Counted from the first letter of the stretch, positions 1-9,350 are shown. The stretch: 64,000 nt of DNA from Peribacillus frigoritolerans (GCF_030676415.1 NZ_JAUUTW010000002.1:1-64000), one strand, 5' to 3'. A program made the numbers and translations. The notes: generated by a model not told the origin, from the sequence alone.

Positions 1-127
1 GGCGAAAGCCGAGGAGGCTCCCCGACCGCCCGCGGAAAGCGAGTGCCTGGAGTGGAAATCAACGTCCAAATTGTACAAGCCATAAAAATAGACAAACTCG
101 ATTTTCATCGAGTTTGTCTACAGTCTG
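1..127 (+). repeat. Partial copy of structured intergenic repeat (type 1)
   Basis: The window opens inside an element that is essentially identical to the 3' part of the copy at 34795-34988. It holds the GGC-GAAA-GCC hairpin, the right arms of the outer helices, and a tail hairpin (89-102 with 107-120, a 14-bp perfect stem with a TTTC loop) ending in ACAGTCTG. The 5' half lies outside the window. It is far richer in GC than the flanking DNA and carries no convincing gene. Confidence 0.85.
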
Positions 128-128
128 T

Positions 129-152
129 GGGACCAATTTTTGGTCCTTTTTT
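129..152 (+). terminator. Rho-independent terminator abutting repeat
   Basis: A GGACCAA/TTGGTCC stem (130-136 with 140-146) is followed by six T. It starts two bases after the end of the repeat tail. The gene it serves lies upstream of the window. Confidence 0.7.
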
Positions 153-336
153 GTTTTATTTTTGCTGTATTTTTCGTTAATCCGACCCAGCCCGAAAAAA
201 TCCGTCCTGGACCTCGTTCATAGTATGGATGATTGGGAATATTCCTGATGGAGGGAGTATTTGTAAGGAAGTCCAAGAAAAGGTATATGCATTGGGAATT
301 ATGGTAAAATTAAAGGGAAAACAGGAAGGAATGTAA

Positions 337-900
337 GTGACCATGAATACTCATTTTTTCTTTGCTTTAGTATTGCCTGATGACATTAAGGCTTATTTAA
401 ATGCTGTAACGGAACAACTAAAGCCAGACTTTCCATTTAAGAAATGGCTGCATCCAGCCGATTATCATATTACGATGGCATTTTTGGGCAATGCCCCCGA
501 TACTTTGAAAGAGGATGCTTTGGGGCTTGTGGAAAGCGAGCTTGCCAATGAGGCCTCATTCGGCTTGGAACTCGGCGGTATCGGCGGTTTTGGCAAGAGT
601 GAGAGTCCAAGGATTCTATGGGCTGGCGTCAAGCGGCAGGAAAGGCTTTTTGACATTCAAAGGAAAGTCTATAATTCTTGTATCGAAGCGGGTTTTGAAC
701 TTGATAAAAAGCCGTTTAAGCCTCATATTACGCTAGCAAGAAAATTCGAGGGGGATCGTCCCTTTTCGTTGGAGAGCGTTCGCCAGATAGCGAATTTGGA
801 GGATAAGCATTTTGAAGCAGATCAGGTTGCGTTATATCAAACACATCTTGGAGCTTCCCCTTCGTACGAGAAGATTTCCACGATAAACCTTCAAAAATAG
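337..900 (+). CDS. thpR: RNA 2',3'-cyclic phosphodiesterase (2H family)
   Basis: This is a 187-aa 2H-superfamily (LigT/ThpR, B. subtilis YtlP-type) enzyme, which opens 2',3'-cyclic phosphates on RNA ends. Both catalytic HxT motifs are visible: HITM near residue 43 and HITL near residue 130, spaced as in the family. The length is normal. The start is taken as GTG at 337 because AGGAAGGA (323-330) sits six bases upstream; ATG at 343 is the alternative and would remove two residues. The ytlQ-like gene follows after about 20 bases, so the two are probably co-transcribed. The family assignment is firm; the physiological substrate in Bacillus is not known. Confidence 0.9.
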   Translation: MTMNTHFFFALVLPDDIKAYLNAVTEQLKPDFPFKKWLHPADYHITMAFLGNAPDTLKEDALGLVESELANEASFGLELGGIGGFGKSESPRILWAGVKRQERLFDIQRKVYNSCIEAGFELDKKPFKPHITLARKFEGDRPFSLESVRQIANLEDKHFEADQVALYQTHLGASPSYEKISTINLQK

Positions 901-919
901 AGAGATGGGTGGTGGTCGA

Positions 920-1921
920 ATGGCACAGCTCATAAAGATGCAGGATTATGTTTCACGGTATGAGCAGGATATTTATCGTTACCCAACACAATTTGCACGG
1001 TTGAAAAAACAGCAATGGGATAAATTGAAAACTGCTTATACTGCGGGCGAGCTAGATCGGCTGTATAGCGAACATACTGAAAGTGAAACACAGGTCAAAT
1101 TTGATCCGCCTCAGGAAGAGTCAAAGGGCCTGTTTAAAAAGGTGAAAGGCATATTCCACCGGACAGGTAAACAAGAGGCTGAAGAACTGCTAATAACGAA
1201 CCAGATTGAAGATCTTAATGTTTTTTCATTAAGATTTCCGTCCCGACCAGCCAGTCTGGATGATTTAAAGCAAAATTTTTTAAATCAGTTGCTCCGTTTT
1301 CAAATGAAATGGGGGAGTTCGACGCTTCGTGAAAAGTCATTTGTGGACCAATCATTCTTTTTGGATGAGAGGCTCCGCTTTTTTCTGCAGCGTTTTCCGG
1401 ATACGTTTCTCATATTATATAAACCTATCTTTCTATTGAAGAATGCGCCTGTTGAAGTCGAAGTGATTTTATTGACCCCTGTTGATGCTTGGTGCATCAC
1501 TTTTCTGGAAGCGGAAGAAGACGCTGCTTTCATCGGTTCGAGTGAACGATTCTGGGTCCGCAGGCATCATAAACGTCCGGATAAAAAAGTGCTCAATCCT
1601 ATGTTGGGTGCAAATCGGATGACGAACATCGTCTCCCGGTTATTTGAGCTATATGAAGTGAACATGCCGATTAAAAAGGTGATTTTATCCCGGAATGGAT
1701 ATGTCGATTATCCCGAAGCCCCTAATGATATTTCGATATTGGATAAACGGACCTTCCCGGAATGGTTTGAAAGGATGCGGGCCATATCGTCTCCTCTTAA
1801 GGCACAGCAGCTAAAAGGGGCACAGGCATTGCTTGAATATTGCCAAACTACATCCAGCCTGCGACCTGAATGGGAAGCCGAATATAACCAAACAGAAGGA
1901 AATGAGCATGCCGCACCTTAA
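920..1921 (+). CDS. ytlQ: YtlQ-like protein of unknown function
   Basis: A soluble protein of about 333 aa with no signal peptide or membrane segment. It is recognised mainly by position between thpR and the ytlR remnant, the order found in B. subtilis, and by the MAQLIK..DYVSRYE..IYRYP start. I see no catalytic motif I can name. ATG 920 is chosen with the GGTGGTGG stretch as ribosome site; an in-frame ATG at 905 would add five Gly-rich residues. The 3' end overlaps the start of the ytlR remnant by about 20 bases, suggesting translational coupling in the ancestral operon. Confidence 0.75.
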   Translation: MAQLIKMQDYVSRYEQDIYRYPTQFARLKKQQWDKLKTAYTAGELDRLYSEHTESETQVKFDPPQEESKGLFKKVKGIFHRTGKQEAEELLITNQIEDLNVFSLRFPSRPASLDDLKQNFLNQLLRFQMKWGSSTLREKSFVDQSFFLDERLRFFLQRFPDTFLILYKPIFLLKNAPVEVEVILLTPVDAWCITFLEAEEDAAFIGSSERFWVRRHHKRPDKKVLNPMLGANRMTNIVSRLFELYEVNMPIKKVILSRNGYVDYPEAPNDISILDKRTFPEWFERMRAISSPLKAQQLKGAQALLEYCQTTSSLRPEWEAEYNQTEGNEHAAP

Positions 1922-2847
1922 TGAAACGGTGTATTTCATGGTCAATCCAACGGCTGGAAATGAAGATAGTTTGAAGATTTGGAAAAAAACCGAGGAAATA
2001 CTGAAAATCAAAAGCTGTTCCCCATGAAGGGTTTTTTACACGGGAAAAGGGGCATGCGCTAAGATTGACGAAGGAGATTCTATGGGACGAATCTGAATAC
2101 CCGGATGATCGGTGTCGGGGGACACGATTAATGAAATGATAAATGGCGCCATTGGTTCCCTCACGCTATCATCGGCTCCCTTGCGTCTGGATCCGGCAAT
2201 GATTATGTAAGGGGCATTCAAAAAACTGAGAGTGTGGAAGAAGCTCTTTCTTTATTTCAGGATAATGCCTTTAGTGCCATTGATATTGGGCAGTTCGAGA
2301 CGAATGGCAAAGTGGGTTATTTCGTGAATAGCCTGGGAATGGGCATTGATGCCGAAACTTCCGATGAAGCAGACCGTTCCCCTCTGAAAAAAATGGTTTA
2401 ATTTTGTCAGAGCGGGTAAATTAATTTATCTGTTCATTTTTATGAAAAAGATATTTTCTTATAAGCCCAGCTGCATGGAATTGATCATTGATGGAAATCG
2501 GCATCTTTTGAAAAAGGTTTGGTTCATTGTCATTGCGAACCAGCCCTACTTTGGCGGTGGGATGAAAATTTCACCGATGTCGAAGCTGGATGATGGCAGG
2601 TTGAACGTGATTGCGGTCCATGATATTACTTTGCTGAAATTATTGACCGTCTTCATCACCGTTTTTTTGGGCGGTCACTTAAATATTAAAAATGTTGATT
2701 CTTTTTCTGGTGAAATGATAAAAATTGTCACTAAAAATCCAGTCTGATGGGGAAATTGTTGGTATGCATGAAGTAGCTTCAGTGGTTCTGAAAGAGAAAA
2801 TGCGCGTCATGTTCAAGGGTGATGACCCATACAAAAATATGAAATGA
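1902..2847 (+). pseudogene. ytlR: Frameshifted diacylglycerol/lipid kinase (YtlR-like)
   Basis: The DNA still encodes a full-length diacylglycerol-kinase-catalytic-domain protein if read across frames. The start (FMVNPTAGN near 1937) gives the nucleotide-binding loop, then GSLASGSGNDY near 2175-2205 corresponds to the family's SGTGND-type motif, and the C-terminal half (2442-2747) carries PYFGGGMKISP. I count at least five breaks, near 2015-2030, 2105-2140, 2155-2165, 2385-2402 and 2728-2745, some in homopolymers. No frame could give a working kinase. The remnant ends with KGDDPYKNMK and a stop at 2845-2847. Sequencing error is the alternative, but flanking genes are clean. Confidence 0.85.
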
Positions 2848-2927
2848 TTTATTTGTTTTTGTTTTATGCGTATAATCGTTTTATAGTACTTGACGAAGAA
2901 ACCGTTTTTCAACTAAAATTTAATTTA

Positions 2928-2962
2928 TGGCTATTGTTTAATTGCTCAATAGCTATTTTTTT
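2928..2962 (+). terminator. Terminator after ytlR remnant
   Basis: TGGCTATTG pairs with CAATAGCTA across a ten-base loop and runs into seven or eight T. It closes the thpR-ytlQ-ytlR unit. Confidence 0.7.
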
Positions 2963-2973
2963 ATTTCTCTAAA

Positions 2974-3134
2974 ATGAGGATGTTTTTAATTGCGGGTATC
3001 ATCCCGATGCAAGTATATATGCAGCTTCGCCAGCAGGCGGATTTTTTATTAAACATGGACTCAAAGTAGTGGTAATACATACACTAGGTGAACGTACCCA
3101 TATTTGTATGATTAAGCGAGGAAATCGAAGGTGA
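2974..3134 (+). pseudogene. Small ORF, possibly frameshifted, overlapping ytmP start
   Basis: From 2988 to 3134 one frame encodes an uninterrupted 48-residue peptide that begins NCGYHPDASIY and ends ICMIKRGNRR. Its TGA overlaps the GTG of ytmP as GTGA. No ATG, GTG or TTG opens this frame. ATG codons at 2974 and 2980 are out of frame by one base, and a single extra T in the 2983-2987 T run would join them. It is therefore a one-base-broken or mis-sequenced small gene, or a decayed remnant. I do not recognise the protein. No good ribosome site is visible. Confidence 0.45.
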
Positions 3135-3922
3135 ACCAGTTGGAACATTTATTAGGTCAGGAGTGGGATATATCCCCTGCTGGAGGAGCTACGGGAGAAG
3201 CCTTTATTGCCGAGAAAGAGGGGCAGAAGCTCTTCCTTAAACGAAATTCATCGCCATTTTTAGCTGTTCTTTCAGCTGAGGGCATTGTTCCAAAGTTAAT
3301 GTGGACAAAACGCCTGGAAAATGGGGATGTAATTACAGCCCAGCATTGGATGGAAGGCAGGGAGCTATCTCAGCAGGAAATGAACAATATAAGAGTCGCA
3401 AAGCTGCTTCAAAAAATTCATCAATCCGATCCTTTGTTAAGCATGCTCAAAAGGCTTGGGAAATCCCCTTTACGACCTGAAAGTATACTTACAGACATAG
3501 AAACCGGGTTATCTTCGGATGTTACGGATATTCCGATTATCAAGCAGGCCATCGACTTTTTACAGAATAATCTCCTGTTGATTGAATGCGACGAAAAAGT
3601 CGTCTGTCATTGTGATGTGAACCATAATAATTGGCTCATGACCGAAACCGACGGGTTGTTCCTGATTGATTGGGACGGAGCGGTCATTGGCGATCCGGCC
3701 ATTGACCTCGGCATACTCCTGTATTCATATGTCCCAAGGGAAGAATGGAATCAATGGCTTGCCCGTTACGGCAAGAAGCTTGACGCAGGCCTGGAGATGA
3801 GGATGAAATGGCACACGGTTTCACAACTTGTGCTTTCCATCCAATGGCATCATCGTAGAAAGCGGTACGAGGAAAGAAATGAATTACTGCAAAAACTGGA
3901 AGCATTATTGATGGTTGGCTGA
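3131..3922 (+). CDS. ytmP: Phosphotransferase of the APH/choline-kinase fold (YtmP)
   Basis: 263 aa, one kinase-like domain. The catalytic loop VVCHCDVNHNNWL (HxDxxxxN, near residue 160) and the Mg-binding stretch IDWDGAVIGDPAIDLG (DWD..DP..DL) about 25 residues later identify the aminoglycoside phosphotransferase/choline kinase superfamily. The substrate cannot be predicted from the sequence. The start is GTG 3131, overlapping the stop of the preceding small reading frame by four bases. Position and neighbours (ytzH, trmB) match B. subtilis ytmP. Confidence 0.85.
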   Translation: MNQLEHLLGQEWDISPAGGATGEAFIAEKEGQKLFLKRNSSPFLAVLSAEGIVPKLMWTKRLENGDVITAQHWMEGRELSQQEMNNIRVAKLLQKIHQSDPLLSMLKRLGKSPLRPESILTDIETGLSSDVTDIPIIKQAIDFLQNNLLLIECDEKVVCHCDVNHNNWLMTETDGLFLIDWDGAVIGDPAIDLGILLYSYVPREEWNQWLARYGKKLDAGLEMRMKWHTVSQLVLSIQWHHRRKRYEERNELLQKLEALLMVG

Positions 3923-4198
3923 TCAGAATTGATCTATATCATCCACCCACTGGGACAAGTCGTTCTGGTGGGTTGAAATATGTGCATCTAAATCGGCGGT
4001 ACCGATGCCTGTCTGACTGTATTCGTAAATCTCCGTCAGTATCGTTTTCACATTGCTGTCCATTTCCATATTGATCATTAAGGATTTGACGAGCCTTTCA
4101 ACCTGTTCACATTCTGAAACGGATCCGCAGCAGTCTGTTTGATGGTTGGTCAATATATCTTTCAATAGTGACATTTGATGTTCATGGGAAAGCGGCAT
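3923..4198 (-). CDS. ytzH: YtzH-like small protein
   Basis: 91 aa, predicted soluble and helical, with a CC pair (DCCGSVSECEQ) near residues 22-32. It lies convergent to ytmP with no space between the stops, exactly where B. subtilis has ytzH between ytmP and trmB. GGAGAGGTATAT on the minus strand gives a ribosome site before ATG 4198. Function unknown. Confidence 0.8.
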   Translation of the reverse strand: MPLSHEHQMSLLKDILTNHQTDCCGSVSECEQVERLVKSLMINMEMDSNVKTILTEIYEYSQTGIGTADLDAHISTHQNDLSQWVDDIDQF

Positions 4199-4310
4199 AT
4201 ATACCTCTCCTTTCTTAAATATGGACTCAAGGGATTCCCAGGTGGTTCTCGCCTGCCCTTCACTTATTTATGGTGTGTTTTGCTGAAAGTTTTATACATG
4301 AAAACTACAG

Positions 4311-4342
4311 AGACTGTCGCCTGGATGGCCGGCAGTTTTTTA
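4311..4342 (+). terminator. Hairpin with T run upstream of trmB
   Basis: ACTGTCGCC pairs imperfectly with GGCCGGCAGT and is followed by six T. It lies between the ytzH promoter side and trmB. It could be an attenuator in the trmB leader or a leftover terminator. Confidence 0.45.
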
Positions 4343-4439
4343 ATTTGTTCAGTGGATGTTTCCTGAAAAAATCAACTTGCAGGAATCCATACACTCGTGT
4401 TATGGTTTGAACGATTATATTATAAATAGGGGTGTCATC

Positions 4440-5078
4440 ATGCGTTTAAGAAATAAACCTTGGGCTGAAGACCGTTTGAATAATTTTCCACAATATGTAA
4501 TTCATCAGCCAGAGAGCCATAAAGGTAATTGGCATGAAGTTTTCGGTAACGATAATCCATTATATATTGAAGTGGGTACGGGAAAAGGCCGTTTCATCAC
4601 AGAAATGGCAAAAGCCCATCCTGATGTGAATTTCATTGGAATTGAAGTATATGGAAGCGTCATTGTAGCTGCATTGGACTTGCTGATTGAAGCGGATGTT
4701 CCAAATTTAAAGCTGTTGAATGTTGACGCAGCGAACTTAGGGGACTATTTTGCAAAAGGTGATGTGGATCGCGTCTACTTGAATTTCTCTGATCCATGGC
4801 CGAAATCACGTCATGCAAAACGTCGGTTAACGTATAAGACTTTCCTCGAAGTATATGAAGGCATCCTGCCAGACAAAGGCGAGATTCACTTCAAGACGGA
4901 TAACCAAGGGTTATTCGAGTCTTCCTTGAAAAGTATTTCCGAATACGGCATGCTCTTGAAATATGTAAGCCTTGATCTGCATAACAGCAGTTTTGAAGGC
5001 AACATCATGACTGAATATGAAGAAAAGTTCTCGAGTAAAGGCAACCGGATATACCGATTGGAAGCAATGTTCCAATAA
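4440..5078 (+). CDS. trmB: tRNA (guanine46-N7)-methyltransferase
   Basis: 212 aa SAM-dependent methyltransferase that makes m7G46 in the variable loop of tRNAs. The SAM site [11 protein letters not shown] lies near residue 39-49. The family signature [16 protein letters not shown] near residues 113-128 contains the conserved DPWPK..H.KRR tRNA-binding and catalytic segment. ATG 4440 is preferred over upstream in-frame ATGs because AGGGGTG lies just upstream and the protein then starts MRLRNKPWA as in relatives. It is a single gene followed by a terminator. Confidence 0.95.
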   Translation: MRLRNKPWAEDRLNNFPQYVIHQPESHKGNWHEVFGNDNPLYIEVGTGKGRFITEMAKAHPDVNFIGIEVYGSVIVAALDLLIEADVPNLKLLNVDAANLGDYFAKGDVDRVYLNFSDPWPKSRHAKRRLTYKTFLEVYEGILPDKGEIHFKTDNQGLFESSLKSISEYGMLLKYVSLDLHNSSFEGNIMTEYEEKFSSKGNRIYRLEAMFQ

Positions 5079-5089
5079 TCATCGATCAG

Positions 5090-5117
5090 AAACCAGGTGC
5101 ACAGCATCTGGTTTTTT
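5090..5117 (+). terminator. trmB terminator
   Basis: AAACCAG/CTGGTTT plus TGC/GCA inner pairs with a three-base loop, then six T. Confidence 0.75.
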
Positions 5118-5219
5118 ACTTTGTTTAAGGCAGTGTAATTCATACACGAGGATGACTTGATTGTTATCAATTTCAATATCTGGAAGTGGGTGTTAAACTA
5201 AAGGAAGAGGAGGGGTAAA

Positions 5220-6065
5220 ATGGAAACGATGCAAATAGGGGAAATTAAATTAACATGGTTGAATGGCGGTGTGACTCACTTGGATGGCGGTGCGATGTTC
5301 GGTGTTGTACCGAAACCGCTTTGGTCCAAGAAGTATCCTGTTAACGAAAATAACCAAATCGAGTTACGTACGGATCCGATTTTGGTGCAGGCTAATGGAT
5401 TGAACATGCTAATAGATTCCGGTATTGGTAATGGAAAGATGAATGACAAGCAGAAACGGAATTTTGGGGTGACGGAGGAATCCAATCTTGTCCAAGATCT
5501 TGGCAGACTTGGGATTCAGCCAAATGATATCGATTACATTTTAATGACCCATCTACATTTCGACCATGCCTGCGGTTTGACGAAACGTGAAGGTGAATCT
5601 TGGGTGCCTGTTTTCGAGCGTGCAGAAATCATTACGACCCAAACTGAATGGGTAGAAATGAAAAACCCGAATATTCGTTCAAAAAGTACATATTGGGCAG
5701 AAAACTGGGAGGCTGTAGCTTCTCTTGTACGTCCTTTTGAAGGTGAGCAGGAAATTACGGACGGCATTAAAATGGTCCATACTGGGGGGCATAGTGATGG
5801 ACATGCGATCATCATCATTGAGGATGGCGGGGATAGATTGATTCACATGGCAGATATCATGCCGACGCACGCGCATGCGAATGTCCTCTGGGTCCTCGCT
5901 TATGACGATTATCCCATGACTTCCATCGAGGCGAAGGAAAAATGGATGAAATCAGGACTGGAAAATGGGTCCTGGTACAGCTTTTACCATGATGCCCAAT
6001 ACTGTGCCATCAAATGGGATGTAACGGGTAAGGAGATAATAGCCGAATTGAAACGGAAGCGGTAA
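5220..6065 (+). CDS. ytnP: MBL-fold lactonase/hydrolase (YtnP)
   Basis: 281 aa metallo-beta-lactamase-fold hydrolase. The zinc motif [10 protein letters not shown] (HxHxDH) is near residue 110, HTGGHSDGH supplies the next ligand, and HMADIMPTH the bridging Asp region. It is close to B. subtilis YtnP, reported as a quorum-quenching lactonase acting on Streptomyces and acyl-homoserine-lactone type signals; that activity is inferred here from family. A strong GGAGGGG ribosome site precedes ATG 5220. It stands alone, between the trmB terminator and a bidirectional terminator. Confidence 0.88.
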   Translation: METMQIGEIKLTWLNGGVTHLDGGAMFGVVPKPLWSKKYPVNENNQIELRTDPILVQANGLNMLIDSGIGNGKMNDKQKRNFGVTEESNLVQDLGRLGIQPNDIDYILMTHLHFDHACGLTKREGESWVPVFERAEIITTQTEWVEMKNPNIRSKSTYWAENWEAVASLVRPFEGEQEITDGIKMVHTGGHSDGHAIIIIEDGGDRLIHMADIMPTHAHANVLWVLAYDDYPMTSIEAKEKWMKSGLENGSWYSFYHDAQYCAIKWDVTGKEIIAELKRKR

Positions 6066-6075
6066 GAGGGAAAGC

Positions 6076-6109
6076 AAAAGGAGGACGTCATTTTGACGGC
6101 CCTCCTTTT
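6076..6109. terminator. Bidirectional terminator ytnP/ytzB
   Basis: AAAAGGAGG pairs with CCTCCTTTT, with an inner CGTCA/TGACG stem. A-rich and T-rich flanks on both sides fit convergent genes. Confidence 0.75.
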
Positions 6110-6114
6110 GTGTT

Positions 6115-6432
6115 TCAATTATTTTGCGCATTAAGCTCCAATATCGTCCCTGTTGAGGCATCTGCAACAAATTCGAATTGCTCGCGTTTACCCTCTGTGT
6201 TTCTGGTGATCCCGCCTTTGTACACTTCATAGTCCAAATCATTTTTTGTATAGTTCTCCGGCTTCATCAAGATCCATGAGCCATATATATTTCCATCCTT
6301 TTTGACTGTTTCCTTTACTTGAGCCAAGACTTTATCGGGAGAAGGTTTACTTGATTGATCCAATAGTTGTTTAGTCGCATAGCCAGCAGCAAACCCGGCT
6401 GCGGTACCTAGTAAAAACGTTTTCCAATTCAT
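6115..6432 (-). CDS. ytzB: Small PepSY-type membrane-anchored protein (YtzB-like)
   Basis: 105 aa. The N-terminus MNWKTFLLGTAAGFAAGYA is a short hydrophobic anchor or signal segment. The remainder looks like a PepSY domain, ending in ASTGTILELNAQ. The start is ATG 6432, which has a perfect GGAGGAG six bases upstream; an in-frame ATG at 6465 lacks one. B. subtilis has ytzB in the same place. Role unknown; PepSY domains often inhibit or chaperone peptidases outside the membrane. Confidence 0.8.
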   Translation of the reverse strand: MNWKTFLLGTAAGFAAGYATKQLLDQSSKPSPDKVLAQVKETVKKDGNIYGSWILMKPENYTKNDLDYEVYKGGITRNTEGKREQFEFVADASTGTILELNAQNN

Positions 6433-6506
6433 TGATTTCTCCTCCATTGCATTTTTTAAAATCACTTCTTCTAGTATACAGAAGAACGCTTTATTTGACT
6501 AATAAT

Positions 6507-6535
6507 TTGAAATTTTACCCATTAACTGATAAATT
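6507..6535 (+). promoter_or_regulatory. Candidate sigma-A promoter of ytoP
   Basis: TTGAAA and TAAATT separated by 17 bases, about 75 bases before the ytoP start. Confidence 0.4.
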
Positions 6536-6609
6536 AGAAGTTTCTAGTGTAACACGATGCTAAGTTCTGTAAAATAGTAAGAAACAATACATAGGTTAGG
6601 GGTAGAAAA

Positions 6610-7683
6610 ATGAATCATGAGACTTTGGAGCTTTTTAAAACATTGACGGAATTACCGGGAGCCTCGGGAAATGAACATGCAGTTCGGAGTTTCATGAAGA
6701 GTGAGCTGGAAAAGTATTCGGATGAAATCGTCCAAGATCGCCTTGGTGGAATATTTGGCGTAAAAAGAGGCAATGAGGATGGGCCGACTGTACTAGTTGC
6801 CGGGCACATGGATGAGGTGGGATTCATGGTCACCTCCGTAACGGAAAATGGAATGATTCGCTTTCAGACCCTAGGAGGCTGGTGGAGTCAAGTGCTTTTG
6901 GCCCAAAGAGTCGAGATCATAACAGACAACGGTCCGGTCATTGGTGTCATCGGTTCGATTCCGCCCCATTTGCTTGATGAATCCCAACGCTCAAAACCAA
7001 TGGAAATTAAAAATATGCTGATTGATATCGGAGCGGATGATAAGGAAGATGTGAAGAGAATCGGTATTAAGCCTGGTCAGCAGATTGTACCGATTTGTCC
7101 ATTCACCCCGATGGCCAATGAGAAGAAAATCCTCGCAAAAGCGTGGGATAATCGTTACGGCTGCGGACTTGCGATTGAATTGTTAAAAGATTTAAAAGGT
7201 GAAACGTTACCGAATATCTTATATTCCGGGGCAACCGTCCAGGAGGAAGTGGGATTACGGGGTGCGCAAACTGCAGCTCATATGATCAAACCGGATCTTT
7301 TCTTCGCTTTGGATGCAAGTCCGGCGAACGATATGTCCGGCAGTAAAAGTGAATTTGGCCAGTTAGGAAAAGGGGCACTGCTCCGCATTTTTGATCGTTC
7401 GATGGTTACGCATCGCGGAATGAGGGAATTCATCCTTGATACGGCCGAGTCGAATGAGATTCCGTATCAATATTTCGTTTCCCAAGGCGGCACGGATGCA
7501 GGGCAGGTCCATATTGCAAACGAAGGCATTCCAAGCGGGGTGATTGGCATTTGTTCCCGCTATATTCATACACATGCATCCATGATTCATATTGATGATT
7601 ATGCCGCTGCACGTGAACTGATTGGGAAATTGGTTCGTTCCTGTGATAAAACGACATTCGAGACCTTGATAAAAAAAGGTTGA
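6610..7683 (+). CDS. ytoP: M42 family glutamyl/leucyl aminopeptidase (YtoP)
   Basis: 357 aa cytosolic metallo-aminopeptidase of family M42. Visible metal and catalytic segments are [11 protein letters not shown] (His and Asp ligands near residues 66-70), [10 protein letters not shown] (bridging Asp near 182), QEEVGLRGA (Glu base and ligand near 215), FALDASPA (ligand near 237) and the late [12 protein letters not shown]is near 323. All expected residues are present and the length is normal. It has a strong RBS and its own terminator. Confidence 0.92.
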   Translation: MNHETLELFKTLTELPGASGNEHAVRSFMKSELEKYSDEIVQDRLGGIFGVKRGNEDGPTVLVAGHMDEVGFMVTSVTENGMIRFQTLGGWWSQVLLAQRVEIITDNGPVIGVIGSIPPHLLDESQRSKPMEIKNMLIDIGADDKEDVKRIGIKPGQQIVPICPFTPMANEKKILAKAWDNRYGCGLAIELLKDLKGETLPNILYSGATVQEEVGLRGAQTAAHMIKPDLFFALDASPANDMSGSKSEFGQLGKGALLRIFDRSMVTHRGMREFILDTAESNEIPYQYFVSQGGTDAGQVHIANEGIPSGVIGICSRYIHTHASMIHIDDYAAARELIGKLVRSCDKTTFETLIKKG

Positions 7684-7688
7684 GGAGG

Positions 7689-7740
7689 AAGCTGAATGGA
7701 AAGGGATGCTGTCATGAATCCTTTTCCATCAGCTTTTTTT
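7689..7740 (+). terminator. ytoP terminator
   Basis: A long stem (AAGCTGA..TGGAAA.GGAT with ATCC.TTTTCCA.TCAGCTT) followed by seven T. Confidence 0.8.
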
Positions 7741-7762
7741 ACATAGAAGGAAGGTAATTATA

Positions 7763-8284
7763 TTGAAAATAGCAGTAGGCAGTAAGAATCCGGCGAAAGT
7801 AAGTGCCGTGCTTGGTGTATATGAAGATGCAGAAATCATTTCGCTTCACGTGGAGAGCGGGGTCCCGGAACAGCCTTTTTCAGATGAGGAAACGATGGAG
7901 GGGGCAATGACACGTGCCCGGAATTGCTTGATTCACAGTGATGCCGAAATGGGTATCGGACTTGAAGGCGGTGTCGTGAAAATGGGACAAGCCCTGTTTC
8001 TGTGTAATTGGGGTGCAATGGCCACGGGGGACGGTGAGGTCTTTGTAGCTGCCGGAGCGAGAATCCCAGTTCCGGGAATTGTTGCTGAGAAGCTGCTGGA
8101 CGGCGAAGAGTTGGGCCCGGTGATGGACGCCTTCACAAGGCAAGAGAATATTAGCAAAAAGGAAGGAGCGATCGGCGTATTTACAAATGAGCGAATCACT
8201 AGGGGCGAAATGTTCCTTCATATCATGAGGATGCTTGCCGGTCAACACGAGTATAAGCTGAAAATGAAAAAGCAGGATTTTTGA
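7763..8284 (+). CDS. DUF84 family inosine/xanthosine triphosphatase
   Basis: 173 aa. The N-terminal VGSKNPAKVSAV (residues 5-16) is the nucleotide-binding signature of the ITPase-like DUF84/YjjX family, and MGIGLEGGVV near residue 65 is its second conserved block. Members hydrolyse non-canonical purine NTPs (ITP/XTP) to protect nucleic acids; the exact specificity is inferred. The start is TTG at 7763, seven bases after GAAGGAAGG. The next gene begins about 120 bases later. Confidence 0.85.
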   Translation: MKIAVGSKNPAKVSAVLGVYEDAEIISLHVESGVPEQPFSDEETMEGAMTRARNCLIHSDAEMGIGLEGGVVKMGQALFLCNWGAMATGDGEVFVAAGARIPVPGIVAEKLLDGEELGPVMDAFTRQENISKKEGAIGVFTNERITRGEMFLHIMRMLAGQHEYKLKMKKQDF

Positions 8285-8402
8285 ATCACTGTCATGGAAA
8301 GGCGGGTTTCGAATGATGGAAACGAACACTGCCAAAACAGAGCAGAATCAGACAGGATTTTATTTAGCTGGCTTGCTAGTATGGTGACAAGGGGTGAGCG
8401 AA

Positions 8403-9272
8403 ATGGGGTGGGTTGAATCAATCCAAAAGGCCATCGAATATATCGAGGAGCACTTATTGGAGGACCTGACGATCGAGAGTATTTCCAGGCAGGCGAATGC
8501 CTCAGCTTTTCATTTTCAAAGGACATTCACCATTTTAACGGATATTACCATTGGTGAATATATCCGGCGTCGAAGACTGACCTTAGCGGCCCAGGAGATT
8601 TCATCCACAAATGGCAAGGTCATTGATTTAGCCTACAAGTATGGCTATGACACCCCCGAGGCATTCTCAAAAGCTTTTCGAAGGCAGCATGGGGTATCTC
8701 CAAGCGAAGCCCGAAAGTATATGGGGAAGCTGAAATTCTATGAACGCCTGGTGATACAGGTGATTCTGAAAGGGGAAAAACCGATGAAATACAATATCCT
8801 TGAAAGGGATTCCTTTCAATTGATTGGAATCAAGCAAGAGTTTTCCTTGGTTAATGAAGAGAATTTGATTGGGATTCCAAAGTTATGGGAGAAAGTGAAT
8901 TCGGATGGAACGGGAGATAGGTTAGCGAAGTTGAACAATGGCCAAATAGATGGCTTGATTGGTGTATGTGTCGATAAGCGGGCTGTGGAAAAAAATGAAA
9001 CGATGGATTATTGGATAGGTGCAGAGTATGCAGGGAAAGTGCCTGAAGAGTTTTCAACCCTTACGATACCGGCTTCCAAGTGGGTTGTATTCGAAGTTCA
9101 CGGACCTATGCCTGAAGCCATCCAACAAGCTTGGAAGCAAATTTTTTCCGAATGGTTCCCTACAAGCGGTTATGAACATGCCGGAACTCCAGAATTGGAA
9201 GTATACGCGAATGACGACGCTTCAAACCCTGACTATTACTCCGAAATTTGGATTCCCATTAAAAAGGGATAA
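8403..9272 (+). CDS. AraC-family regulator with GyrI-like effector domain
   Basis: About 289 aa. Residues 5-105 form two AraC helix-turn-helices (DLTIESISRQANASAFHFQRTF and VIDLAYKYGYDTPEAFSKAFRRQ regions). Residues 125-289 form a GyrI/effector-binding domain as in Rob and BltR-type drug sensors. ATG 8403 fits AAGGGGTG; an in-frame GTG at 8394 overlaps that site. Likely a transcription activator responding to a small hydrophobic ligand; no target operon is evident nearby. Its own terminator follows. Confidence 0.88.
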   Translation: MGWVESIQKAIEYIEEHLLEDLTIESISRQANASAFHFQRTFTILTDITIGEYIRRRRLTLAAQEISSTNGKVIDLAYKYGYDTPEAFSKAFRRQHGVSPSEARKYMGKLKFYERLVIQVILKGEKPMKYNILERDSFQLIGIKQEFSLVNEENLIGIPKLWEKVNSDGTGDRLAKLNNGQIDGLIGVCVDKRAVEKNETMDYWIGAEYAGKVPEEFSTLTIPASKWVVFEVHGPMPEAIQQAWKQIFSEWFPTSGYEHAGTPELEVYANDDASNPDYYSEIWIPIKKG

Positions 9273-9306
9273 GGATTAATCATAAAAATTATTCGTTTTT
9301 CGCTTA

Positions 9307-9350
9307 CAGGGGAGGTTAGGCATCTAATTTCCCCCTGCAAGCTTTTTATT
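9307..9350 (+). terminator. Terminator between AraC regulator and ytoQ
   Basis: CAGGGG..TTAG pairs with CTAA..CCCCCTG, followed by a CAAGCTTTTTATT tail. Confidence 0.6.
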
